Assembly: GCA_018660405.1 (NCBI GenBank)
Contig: JABJKL010000245.1
Coordinates: 1 to 21,383 of the forward strand
Length of the DNA: 21,383 nucleotides
Reading direction: 5' to 3'
Source of the DNA: Pseudomonadota bacterium
GTDB taxonomy: Bacteria > Pseudomonadota > Gammaproteobacteria > Arenicellales > Arenicellaceae
Shown here: in pieces, positions 1 to 7,268 of the stretch
How the letters are laid out: each line of letters starts with the position of its first letter
Position numbering within the stretch: the stretch's first letter is position 1
Notes under the pieces: model-generated
The model's input: the letters and a program-made list of their open reading frames with translations, nothing else
Database searches by the model: none
What the model was told of the DNA's origin: nothing
Program-made: the position numbers and the translations under genes

Positions 1-729
1 ATTAGAGCCATGCGGATATGCGAGCCGGGGATGTGGGAGTATGAGGTACGCGCCGAGCTTGAATGCGAGTTTCAAAAATCCGGCTCACAAATTCCCGCCT
101 ACACGTCGATCGTGGCAGGGGGTGAGAATGCATGCATACTTCATTATGTGGATTGCAATGAACAGCTCAAGGATGGAGATTTGCTGTTAATTGATGCAGG
201 AGCCGAAGTGGATTGCTATGCCAGCGATGTGACCAGAACATTTCCTGTGAATGGCAAATACACGCATGAGCAGAAGACTGTGTATGAGATTGTGTTGGCG
301 GCACAGCAGGCGGCTATAGAAAAGTCGGTGTCTGGCAACCATTGGAACGAGCCACATGATGCGGCCGTTAAGGTGCTGGTGGGGGGGTTGCTGGATATTG
401 GTCTACTCAAAGGGGAGCTAAATGAGCTTATTGAGACCGAACAATACAAACGTTTTTATATGCATCGGTCCGGCCATTGGCTAGGCATGGATGTTCATGA
501 TGTTGGGGATTATAAGGTGGAGGGTGAGTGGCGTGCCTTAGAGCCGGGAATGACTTTTACTGCGGAACCCGGACTCTATATTCCCGCAGCTCCAGATGTC
601 GACCCGCGCTGGCATAATATTGGTATTCGCATAGAAGATAACGTGCTTATTCAAAGGAAAGGTAATACTTTGTTGACGGAAGGTATACCCAAGAGTGTTG
701 ACGATATAGAGCATCTCATGGCTGGTTGA
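1..729 (+). CDS. pepP: PepP, Xaa-Pro aminopeptidase (5'-truncated by window edge)
   Basis: This is the C-terminal catalytic part of aminopeptidase P, a cytoplasmic metallopeptidase that removes an N-terminal residue preceding proline. The reading frame is open from base 1, so the true start lies outside the window; the ATG at 10 is internal. The 'pita-bread' fold metal ligands are all visible: Asp codons at 193 and 226 (LLIDAG and ASDVTRTFP motifs), His at 475 (HRSGHWLGMDVHD), Glu at 565 (FTAEPGLYI) and Glu at 634 (IRIEDN). The HxxGHxxGxxVHD block and the spacing fit PepP rather than methionine aminopeptidase. It ends 15 bp before a ubiquinone hydroxylase gene, the pepP-ubi order common in gammaproteobacteria, and the two are probably co-transcribed. 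Nothing suggests decay. Confidence 0.95.
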   Translation: MRAMRICEPGMWEYEVRAELECEFQKSGSQIPAYTSIVAGGENACILHYVDCNEQLKDGDLLLIDAGAEVDCYASDVTRTFPVNGKYTHEQKTVYEIVLAAQQAAIEKSVSGNHWNEPHDAAVKVLVGGLLDIGLLKGELNELIETEQYKRFYMHRSGHWLGMDVHDVGDYKVEGEWRALEPGMTFTAEPGLYIPAAPDVDPRWHNIGIRIEDNVLIQRKGNTLLTEGIPKSVDDIEHLMAG

Positions 730-744
730 AAGAGCACTAGAACG

Positions 745-1989
745 ATGGAAAATTTTGATGTTGCCATTGTCGGCGGTGGCCTGATTGGCGCATCGCTTGC
801 TACCGCGCTGCAGCGATGCGGTATGCGGGTGGTTATGATCGAGGCTGCAGAACCTGTTCAAACGGAATTAGCCAGGGTGGAGCTGGATTCCAGAGTGATC
901 GCTATTGGACACGCGGCGGTCAGATTAATGCAATTTTGCAATGCATGGCCGCTGTTAGACCCTGCGCGAGCAAGTGCGTACACCGAAATGCAGGTGGAGG
1001 CAGGTGCAACCGGGCGGCTGAGTTTTGATAGCAACGATATTAATGCCGACGGCTTTCCAGATTGTCTGGGTTACATCGTTGAAAATCAGGTGCTTCTAGC
1101 AGGTTTGCAGTTAGCCGCAGAGGCTTGTGGTGTTACGTGCTATTACCATACTACGGTGAAGGAAATTCTCGAACAGGATAATCGTGTTCAGGTCGTTACG
1201 AATGACGCTGAGATAACCGCAAATCTGTTGGTGGCGGCCGATGGCGGTTCCTCGTGGGTGCGCGAGCACATGGGCATTGGCAAACAGCAGCTATCTTTTG
1301 ATCAGTTAGGACTGGTAGCACGAATTCGTGTAACACAGCCTCGTGAGAAAACGGCTTGGCAGCGATTCATGGAGGAGGGACCGTTGGCTTTGCTACCGAT
1401 GTCAGATGGTGCCTATTCGATCGTTTGGAGTATGCGTAGTGAATGTGCGAAGCAAACTATGGCTATGCCTGCCGAAGATTTTGAGGATAGATTGACAACC
1501 GCTACGCAAGGCAGATTTGGTGCTGTTGAATTGCTCGATAAAGTTCGTGGTTTCCCACTGGTTAGTAAACGGGCAGATCGATACTTTAGTGGGCGAGTAG
1601 TCTTATGCGGTGATGCTGCGCACCAGATCCACCCATTGGCTGGCCAAGGGGCAAATCTCGGGTTCAAAGATGTGATAGCGTTGACCGATCAATTATTGGC
1701 CGCTAAACAGTCCGGAAAAGACCTGACGAGTCCCAGACACCTGAGGATCTATGAACGGGCGCGAAAAGCAGACAATATTATTACCGATGGTTTAATGCGT
1801 TCACTGCATCATATGTTTGCGGGTCGAATGAACATCGCGGCACCATTGTTTGCGCGTGGGATGGGTTTGTTCAATGCTTTGCCGTCGGTTAAACACTGGC
1901 TGGTAGGGCATGCTGTGGACAGTGAGCCCGTGTCAGATCAATTGCAGGTGCTTGGTTATTCTCCCAACCCGGATTCAGGGCGCGTTTAG
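745..1989 (+). CDS. UbiH/UbiI/UbiF-family FAD-dependent ubiquinone hydroxylase
   Basis: A 414-aa flavoprotein monooxygenase that hydroxylates the aromatic ring of ubiquinone precursors, probably at the inner face of the membrane with other Ubi proteins. The N-terminus has the Rossmann GxGxxG motif (DVAIVGGGLIGASLA, residues 5-19). A conserved GYIVEN block lies near residue 110. The family signature GDAAHQIHPLAGQGANLG lies near residues 288-306 and binds the FAD ribityl/pyrophosphate part. Length is normal for the family (about 390-415 aa). The gene sits 15 bp after pepP, where ubiH is usual. However, the LDSRVIAI and YTEMQV segments look more like UbiI (VisC) or UbiF than E. coli UbiH, so I do not choose between the C1, C5 and C6 hydroxylases. 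No second Ubi hydroxylase follows it, unlike the ubiH-ubiI pair of E. coli, so it may act at more than one position. Confidence 0.9.
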   Translation: MENFDVAIVGGGLIGASLATALQRCGMRVVMIEAAEPVQTELARVELDSRVIAIGHAAVRLMQFCNAWPLLDPARASAYTEMQVEAGATGRLSFDSNDINADGFPDCLGYIVENQVLLAGLQLAAEACGVTCYYHTTVKEILEQDNRVQVVTNDAEITANLLVAADGGSSWVREHMGIGKQQLSFDQLGLVARIRVTQPREKTAWQRFMEEGPLALLPMSDGAYSIVWSMRSECAKQTMAMPAEDFEDRLTTATQGRFGAVELLDKVRGFPLVSKRADRYFSGRVVLCGDAAHQIHPLAGQGANLGFKDVIALTDQLLAAKQSGKDLTSPRHLRIYERARKADNIITDGLMRSLHHMFAGRMNIAAPLFARGMGLFNALPSVKHWLVGHAVDSEPVSDQLQVLGYSPNPDSGRV

Positions 1990-1992
1990 CCA

Positions 1993-2258
1993 AGTACACT
2001 GTCCCGATTAAAGTGTCGAGTTCAGAGCTTACCAGAAGATTCAAGACAAGACGCAGTCCGCAGGCAATGTCTAGATATTGCCAAGGGCTGCAACGCCGCA
2101 TTGAGTCTTCTGGTAAGCTCCCTTTGGGCGGGCCGATAAGCCGTCGTCCGCGTTGTTGCGCCTCTTGGCAAGGACTTGGCCATTCCCGGCGAGACGCGCC
2201 TAACGGTCAACAGCTTCTCGGCCCGCTGAACCCGACAGTTTAATCGGGACAGTGTACT
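1993..2258. repeat. Palindromic MITE/REP-like intergenic element with nested inverted repeats
   Basis: The element fills nearly the whole gap between the Ubi hydroxylase and the antiporter. Its outer inverted repeat is 1993-2025 against 2226-2258, 31 of 33 bases paired, with the outer 20 perfect; the end begins AGTACACTGTCCC. Inside, one hairpin pairs 2025-2044 with 2101-2120 (19 of 20). Its loop holds a near-palindrome at 2063-2082 (GGCAAT...ATTGCC). A second hairpin pairs 2128-2141 with 2213-2226 (13 of 14). The right half shares TCGTCCGCGTTGTTG (2144-2158) and CTCTTGGCAAGG (2162-2173) with the element at 19180-19345. The left half contains a degraded inverted copy of the same module (TTGCCAAGG...CGCAAC-like at about 2078-2096). 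No transposase ORF is present. This fits a non-autonomous mobile or REP/BIME-type repeat. Confidence 0.8.
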
Positions 2259-2259
2259 A

Positions 2260-3498
2260 GTGAGTATTCTAAATTTAACTGCAATTTTACTGAGCCTGGC
2301 GGCGATATTTGCCTGGTTTAATCATCGTTTTATTCATTTGCCAACAACCATCGGCGTAATGCTTATTGCCCTGGTATTCGCGGTTATCCTGTCGGTTGGT
2401 GGCAAGCTCGGTTGGATGTTCGCGCAGAATATCGCGGAAATAATTGCTGACATTGATTTTTCCTACGTCGTGCTCAATGGCATGTTGAGCTTTTTGCTGT
2501 TTGCCGGCGCTTTGCATGTGGATCTTGATCAATTGGCCGATAAGAAGTGGTTGATATTCACGCTCGCAACAGTCGGTGTGATTACCTCAACTGCACTGGT
2601 CGGTGGGGTAATGAATCTGTTATTGGGTTTTATAGGCCTGGATGTCAGCCTGCTTTACTGTTTGCTGTTTGGCGCGTTAATTTCTCCAACAGATCCTATC
2701 GCCGTGATGGCCACCTTAAAGAAAGTTGGTGTAAAAAAATCTTTGGAAACCAAGATTGCAGGCGAATCTTTGTTTAATGATGGCGTTGGCGTGGTGGTTT
2801 TCCTTGTGTTGCTTTCAATGGTCGTTGGGGACGATCACCAGTCGGTCGGCGCGATAGCGTTATTATTTGTCGAAGAAACTGGCGGTGGAATTATTTTTGG
2901 GCTTGCGCTTGGCGCCTTGGCTTATTATTTGCTTAAATCGATAGATAGCTATCAGGTTGAGGTTCTTATCACTTTGGCCGTTGTGTTAGGAGGGTATGCG
3001 CTAGCGACAAGTTGGCATTTGTCAGGCCCGATTGCGGTTGTGGTTGCTGGGCTATTGATAGGCAACCACGGTCGTTCAGAAGCGATGTCAGAAACGACCG
3101 TTGCTCATGTCGACAAATTTTGGGAGTTGGTGGACGAGATACTAAATATTGTTCTTTTTGTTCTGCTCGGCGCTGAGGTGATATTACTGAGCGTACAAGT
3201 CGAATATTTTGTGGCCGGATTAATGGCGATTGTGGCTGTGCTCTTGTGCCGATTTATTAGTGTTTGGATACCTGTAAAAGTGTTTAGTTTGCGTGCGCAG
3301 TTCACTCCACATCTGGTAAAAATTCTGACCTGGGGAGGCTTGCGAGGCGCGATTTCAGTGTCCTTGGCGCTACTATTACCGTCTGGGGCTGAAAGAGACT
3401 TATTCCTGACAATTACCTACATAATTGTGGTGTTTTCGATAGTCGTACAGGGCTTGACTTTCGGCGCGGTAGTGACCCGACTGACCAACGAACATTAA
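2260..3498 (+). CDS. NhaP-type (CPA1 family) Na+(K+)/H+ antiporter
   Basis: A 412-aa inner-membrane protein with about twelve hydrophobic segments spread over its whole length. It exchanges protons for sodium or potassium to control cytoplasmic pH and salt. Hallmark CPA1 motifs are visible: SPTDPIAV (residues 142-149), ESLFNDGVGVV (169-179, containing the ion-binding Asn-Asp), and GGLRGAISV near residue 360. The N-terminus (LPTTIGVMLIAL) is typical. The start is GTG at 2260: the frame is closed upstream by TGA at 2227-2229 and no other start codon lies between. No clear Shine-Dalgarno sequence precedes it, because the upstream bases belong to the palindromic element. It lacks the long cytoplasmic C-terminal TrkA/CBS tail of some relatives. 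The family is certain; ion preference cannot be read from sequence. Confidence 0.92.
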   Translation: MSILNLTAILLSLAAIFAWFNHRFIHLPTTIGVMLIALVFAVILSVGGKLGWMFAQNIAEIIADIDFSYVVLNGMLSFLLFAGALHVDLDQLADKKWLIFTLATVGVITSTALVGGVMNLLLGFIGLDVSLLYCLLFGALISPTDPIAVMATLKKVGVKKSLETKIAGESLFNDGVGVVVFLVLLSMVVGDDHQSVGAIALLFVEETGGGIIFGLALGALAYYLLKSIDSYQVEVLITLAVVLGGYALATSWHLSGPIAVVVAGLLIGNHGRSEAMSETTVAHVDKFWELVDEILNIVLFVLLGAEVILLSVQVEYFVAGLMAIVAVLLCRFISVWIPVKVFSLRAQFTPHLVKILTWGGLRGAISVSLALLLPSGAERDLFLTITYIIVVFSIVVQGLTFGAVVTRLTNEH

Positions 3499-3544
3499 CA
3501 CTAGTTTAGATGTTGCAATAAAAGGGGTTTTCAACGTTTCAAAC

Positions 3545-3573
3545 TGTTGGTAGGGTGAAGTTCTAACTATAGA
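3545..3573 (+). promoter_or_regulatory. Weak candidate sigma70 promoter for the envelope operon
   Basis: In the 195-bp gap before the TPR-protein gene, a -10-like TATAGA (3568-3573) lies 17 bp after a poor -35 candidate, TGTTGG (3545-3550). This gap (3499-3693) is the only sizeable non-coding stretch before the thirteen-gene run, so the operon promoter should be here. The hexamers are weak matches, and another site in the gap is equally possible. An imperfect 5-bp hairpin (TCGCC / GGCGA, about 3643-3665) lies downstream in the would-be leader. Confidence 0.2.
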
Positions 3574-3693
3574 CAAAAACAGTGAGCGTAGGGCGACCGA
3601 AACAATGATTGTGAACGTTTGGGCTTTTGCTGTTATTGCCTTCGCCAGCTGAAATTATTCGGCGAGGCGCTAAAAGGTAGAGGTGCATTGTAG

Positions 3694-5346
3694 ATGGATT
3701 TTCTTTCAGTGGGGTTGCTAATTCGTAAGTTCAGCACACCGGGATTACTGGGACTGGTTCTGCTGTGCAATAGCGTCCAAATCGGTGCGCAAGAGTCTGA
3801 CTACCAAGAGTCTGACTACAGCGACTCTGACTACAACGACAATGAACTCACACCGATCCAGCAAGCAATTTTACAGGCCGACGGCAAATTACAGGATGAC
3901 GCGAATTTACAGGATGATGCCAACCTGTTTGTGCTAGATGCTGAACTGGAGACAAGCCAGGAACTCCAACGAAAACGAAATTTGCTGGAGCATCAAATAA
4001 ACCAGTTAGAAATAGAGTTCGGTCCCTACTACCTGGAATTGGCCGAGCCACTTCTTGAGTTGGCTGATGTGTTCCGAGAATTAGGTGACACAGAAGCGAG
4101 TGTTGATCTGCTTGATCGAAGCCTGCATATGATTCGGGTAAATACCGGCCTGGATTCAATAGAACAAATGTCAATTTTGCGCTTATATGCAGAGGCGCTC
4201 AGTGCCGATGGTGAGTTTGAGAAGGCCGAGGCGAAGCAGTTTCAACTATTTCAAATAGCGCAACGCGAATTAGAACCGGGCAGCGAGGAGTTCCTTGGCA
4301 TTGTTCACGAATTACGAATCTGGCACGCAGATCGTTTTCTATCGGCGCGCGCGGGGTCGTCTAATCGGGATTTGGTGGGTGCATATTCACTATCCTTAAA
4401 TCTGGACAGGGCCCTGGACTATAAGTATTCGGTTCACATGGTGGCTGACGACGGCTCAACGCAACGGATCATTACAGCCAATCGAGAAACTCAGGATAAT
4501 CTCCTGTGGATGATGTCTTTGGACTATTTGCTGTTTACACGCGGATTTTCTGAGCGTGACGAATCATATCGAAGATACGATCTCACGTTATTATCTCGAA
4601 TGAACGCACGCCAATCCAGCGGCTATGCGAGTGAAAACGCTTTTTATAACGATCCGCAAAACAACTATCGGCGCGGTAGATCAAGAGCCAGCGCGCTGGT
4701 GGCGATGACTGAAAAATTAGATGGTTCGGGCTCGATGAATCATGTGTTGGCTCAAGTGATATTGGCTGACTGGTCCACACTGTTTAACCGTCGTTTGGCT
4801 GCGCAACAAGCTTATGCCAAGGCTCGCGCGCTGGCTACGACCTCAGAGGTTAGAGATTCACTAGAACGCATTTTCTCTTTACCTGGCGAGTTACCGGTGT
4901 CAAAACTTGATGTTGAAACGTTCTATAATTTATCGATTGGGGAGGATGAAATAGATTCAATTGGCGAGGTTCAGGAAGCGTTCATCAAGTTCACTTATAG
5001 TATAAGTGCTGGTAGGCGGATATATGAGGCGGAAATTCTTGAGACAAATCTCCAAGATCCTGACCAGGCTTTGCGGCGTGTTCTTCGCCGAATGCGTACA
5101 GTATCAGTTCGACCGGTAGTGGGTGAAAAGGGGTTTGTTGAAAGCAAAGGCCTTGTGCACACTGTGTATTTTAACGATATGGCAATGATCGATAAACTGG
5201 CCGAATTCGATGACGATTCTTCAGTGGGCGAAGAGGTCAGTGCTGAAACGGGTCAATCAGCCGAGGACCAAACAGGCATGGCGCGCCCCAACGAACAGAG
5301 TCAAAGCCAGCGCGCGCCCGAAGTATTGGACTTGAAGGAGCACTAG
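3694..5346 (+). CDS. Periplasmic TPR-like protein, first gene of the envelope operon
   Basis: A 550-aa protein that I do not recognise as a named family. Residues about 10-32 form a signal peptide (hydrophobic GLLGLVLLC core, likely cleavage at IGA/QES), so it should be periplasmic. Next come short tandem repeats (QESDY x2, SDSDY; then LQDDAN x2), an acidic low-complexity linker. Residues about 95-220 are helical with TPR-like spacing (ELAEPLLELADVFRELGD, LRLYAEALSADGEFEKAEA). More helical repeats follow to about residue 400 (LFNRRLAAQQAYAKARALA). The segment around 420-505 looks beta-rich (FIKFTYSISAGRRIYEAEIL). The C-terminus is an acidic, Gln-rich tail. The ATG at 3694 has AGAGG about 10 bp upstream. 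Its TAG overlaps the next GTG by one base. A scaffold or interaction role is inferred from the TPR-like character and the neighbours. Confidence 0.75.
   Translation: MDFLSVGLLIRKFSTPGLLGLVLLCNSVQIGAQESDYQESDYSDSDYNDNELTPIQQAILQADGKLQDDANLQDDANLFVLDAELETSQELQRKRNLLEHQINQLEIEFGPYYLELAEPLLELADVFRELGDTEASVDLLDRSLHMIRVNTGLDSIEQMSILRLYAEALSADGEFEKAEAKQFQLFQIAQRELEPGSEEFLGIVHELRIWHADRFLSARAGSSNRDLVGAYSLSLNLDRALDYKYSVHMVADDGSTQRIITANRETQDNLLWMMSLDYLLFTRGFSERDESYRRYDLTLLSRMNARQSSGYASENAFYNDPQNNYRRGRSRASALVAMTEKLDGSGSMNHVLAQVILADWSTLFNRRLAAQQAYAKARALATTSEVRDSLERIFSLPGELPVSKLDVETFYNLSIGEDEIDSIGEVQEAFIKFTYSISAGRRIYEAEILETNLQDPDQALRRVLRRMRTVSVRPVVGEKGFVESKGLVHTVYFNDMAMIDKLAEFDDDSSVGEEVSAETGQSAEDQTGMARPNEQSQSQRAPEVLDLKEH
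3790..3834 (+). repeat. Three tandem 15-bp coding repeats (ESDY units)
   Basis: Two perfect copies of CAAGAGTCTGACTAC (3790-3804, 3805-3819) and a diverged third (3820-3834) encode QESDY, QESDY, SDSDY just after the predicted signal-peptide cleavage site. The unit is five codons, so copy-number change keeps the frame. Confidence 0.85.
3886..3921 (+). repeat. Two tandem 18-bp coding repeats (LQDDAN units)
   Basis: Codons at 3886-3903 and 3904-3921 encode KLQDDA and NLQDDA. They differ at only a few bases (TTACAGGATGA is shared). They lie in the same disordered acidic linker as the ESDY repeats. Confidence 0.7.
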
Positions 5347-6002
5347 TGAACCGTTTGCCATTATTGATTTTTGGGCTACTTTGCGGGTGTGTTATGGGCG
5401 CCGGGTCAGAAGTTGTGGACGCACAAGATATCCCGCAATCTTCATCGCAAACTTTGGAAGATGATTTTGAAACTGTGGGTCAGGATTTTGATGACCTGAT
5501 CATTCGAGAGCGAGAAGCGATTTTGGAAAGTGAAGGTATTGGCGATGCCGTGCTTGGGCCGGAACTTGATCCTGGGCAAGCGGGTGAAATTATTTCGTTG
5601 GAAGATCTGGTGGATGTTGGGGTGGAAATAAGAGGTATACCCACTCCGCCATCGGCTTCAGGTAGTGGCCAACAAGATGGTCAGTCCGGCGAGCAAGGCC
5701 AAGACGGAGAACAGGGAGAACAAGGCGAGCAGGGTGAAGGAGACGAGCGGGGTGAAGGAGACGAGTCCGGGGATCAGAGTCAGAGTTCTGGCGAGGGCGG
5801 TGGTCAACCGGGTGGCTATCAACCTGGTGGTGCTGGTGGATCAGAGGAAGAGGGCGGCGACCAGACGCCCGATGACATTCCCGATGGGCAGGACGACGAT
5901 ATTGTTGCCCGTCAATTGCGTGAATTGGCAGAGAATGAAACTGACCCAGAGCTCCAAGAGCGGCTATGGGAAGAGTATCGTAAATATAGAGCGGAAAATT
6001 AG
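5346..6002 (+). CDS. Exported acidic Gly/Glu/Gln-rich low-complexity protein
   Basis: A 218-aa protein with no recognised enzymatic domain. Residues 1-20 are a signal sequence. LCGC (residues 12-15) could serve as a lipobox; otherwise signal peptidase I could cut after VVDA. Residues about 30-95 are acidic and probably helical (DDLIIREREAILESEGIGD). Residues about 100-180 are highly repetitive Gly, Gln, Glu and Asp (GEQG and EGDE units), almost certainly disordered. The last 35 residues form a conserved-looking charged helix (DPELQERLWEEYRKYR). The start is GTG at 5346, overlapping the preceding TAG by one base, so translation is probably coupled. The + strand frame is supported by the signal peptide, operon phasing and the non-repetitive ends; other frames through the repeat are shadows. 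It may be a flexible spacer or binding partner of the upstream TPR protein. Confidence 0.75.
   Translation: MNRLPLLIFGLLCGCVMGAGSEVVDAQDIPQSSSQTLEDDFETVGQDFDDLIIREREAILESEGIGDAVLGPELDPGQAGEIISLEDLVDVGVEIRGIPTPPSASGSGQQDGQSGEQGQDGEQGEQGEQGEGDERGEGDESGDQSQSSGEGGGQPGGYQPGGAGGSEEEGGDQTPDDIPDGQDDDIVARQLRELAENETDPELQERLWEEYRKYRAEN
5733..5768 (+). repeat. Two tandem 18-bp coding repeats (GEGDE units)
   Basis: GGTGAAGGAGACGAGCGG (5733-5750) is followed by a copy differing only in the last three bases (5751-5768). They encode GEGDER and GEGDES within a wider stretch of QGE-type microrepeats (about 5680-5780). Confidence 0.8.
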
Positions 6003-6016
6003 ATAAGGAGGATCTT

Positions 6017-7219
6017 ATGATCAGACGAATTTTAATGATGGGGTTGGCGGCTGGGTTGGTAACTTTTCTGAGCGCTTGTGCTACGTATACTGTTCGTACG
6101 ACCGACCAAACGCCGCTGCAACCGGCGACCGTCGCGCACGAGGAGCAAGCCATATATTTGGATGTTGGTGTAGTCGCGATGGATCCGGGAATGGATGTCA
6201 GTGCAGAAAATGAAGAAGTGATTTTCCCTGAGATTCGGATCGCAGAAGCAAATTATCATGCGCAAAAATTGGTCGCCACCATACAACGCAGCGGTCACTG
6301 GGGTGCGGTACGGGTAGTGCCGAACCCTGACGTTCTTACTGAGGTTCAGGTCGATGGTAAAATTCTGAAGTCCGACGGGGAATCACTGGAATTACAAATT
6401 AAAGTTACTGACGCGTCCGGACAGCGGTGGTTTGATCGTAAATTTGTCGAGGTGACAAGTAAGCTTTCCTACGATCAGCAGCAATTGCGTCGGGCAGACC
6501 CCTTTGGGGGAATGTATAACCAGATTGCAAATGCGATGGCAGAATATCTCAGCAAACAAAGTGTGCAAGAGCTGAACAATGTGCGAACCGTAACCGAATT
6601 GCGGTTCGCGAGCGATTTCTCGCCAGAGGCTTTCGGTGGTTATCTCACTCAGAGTAGAAATGGCCGTTATAGCTATAATCGACTTCCGGCAGAAAATGAC
6701 CCTGCGGTTGAAAAGATACGCTTTATTCGGGAGCGTGATTATCTGTTTGTCGATACCTTGCAAGAGTATTACGACATTTTCAGTCGCGATATGGAGGGCC
6801 CTTATAACGAATGGCGAAAGGCCAGCTATGACGAAGTGCAGGAGTTGCGCGAACTAAAACGACGCTCTACTCTCGAGATGCTGGCAGGGGCAGCGGCCAT
6901 TGTCGGCGGGATTGCCGTGGCAGCAACTACCCGAAATGCCGCAGGATATATTGGTGGTGCGTCTGTGGCCTCTACGGGGGGATTTCTGCTTCGGCGGGGG
7001 GTTGAAACCCGAGATCAAATGTCGACTTCAATCGATGTGTTGCAGGAATTGGGGGCGTCTTTACAGTCAGAGGTAGAGCAACGTGTGGTTGAGCTGGATG
7101 ACCGTACGGTACGGTTAACCGGTTCTGTGAATGAACAGTACGAGCGTTGGAAGGAGATTTTGCAGGAGATTTATAAAGATGAATATGGTGAGATCCAAGC
7201 GCCTGCGGATGCCGGTTAA
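6017..7219 (+). CDS. Outer-membrane-type lipoprotein with glycine-rich hydrophobic segment
   Basis: A 400-aa lipoprotein. The signal peptide ends in a clear lipobox, LSAC, with the acylated Cys at residue 21; the next residue is Ala, so sorting to the outer membrane is expected. Residues about 45-185 look like an alpha/beta domain typical of small envelope lipoproteins (IYLDVGVVAMD, LELQIKVTDASGQRWFDRKF). Residues about 190-285 are helical and charged. Residues about 288-331 form a glycine/alanine-rich hydrophobic region (AGAAAIVGGIAVAATT, GGASVASTGGFLL) resembling glycine-zipper membrane segments. The C-terminal 65 residues are a charged amphipathic helix. A strong ribosome site, AAGGAGG (6005-6011), precedes the ATG, suggesting high independent translation. 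I do not know the family's function; membrane insertion or ring-forming is an inference from the glycine-zipper character. Confidence 0.8.
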   Translation: MIRRILMMGLAAGLVTFLSACATYTVRTTDQTPLQPATVAHEEQAIYLDVGVVAMDPGMDVSAENEEVIFPEIRIAEANYHAQKLVATIQRSGHWGAVRVVPNPDVLTEVQVDGKILKSDGESLELQIKVTDASGQRWFDRKFVEVTSKLSYDQQQLRRADPFGGMYNQIANAMAEYLSKQSVQELNNVRTVTELRFASDFSPEAFGGYLTQSRNGRYSYNRLPAENDPAVEKIRFIRERDYLFVDTLQEYYDIFSRDMEGPYNEWRKASYDEVQELRELKRRSTLEMLAGAAAIVGGIAVAATTRNAAGYIGGASVASTGGFLLRRGVETRDQMSTSIDVLQELGASLQSEVEQRVVELDDRTVRLTGSVNEQYERWKEILQEIYKDEYGEIQAPADAG

Positions 7220-7268
7220 CGTTGCTCGTCGGCGATCCGATTGAACATTTTAGGGATAGGTGATTTTG

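Noticed and set aside
2013..2243. Short ORFs on both strands inside the palindromic element
   Set aside because: They lie wholly within the inverted repeats, have no ribosome site or protein-like pattern, and are explained by the palindromic structure.
3512..3535. Possible terminator after the antiporter (GTTG...AAAAGGGGTTTTCAAC)
   Set aside because: The stem is A/T-rich with a four-base bulge and there is no T tract after it, so it is too weak to call.
5665..6006. Alternative + strand frame through the GEQG repeats
   Set aside because: It uses the shifted frame of a repetitive sequence; it starts inside the gene with no ribosome site and yields a composition with no recognisable pattern.
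5590..6153. Long antisense ORF opposite the acidic repeat gene
   Set aside because: It is the mirror of Gly/Glu/Gln-rich coding repeats (His/Pro/Leu-rich, no domain), and the + strand gene has a signal peptide and operon phasing.
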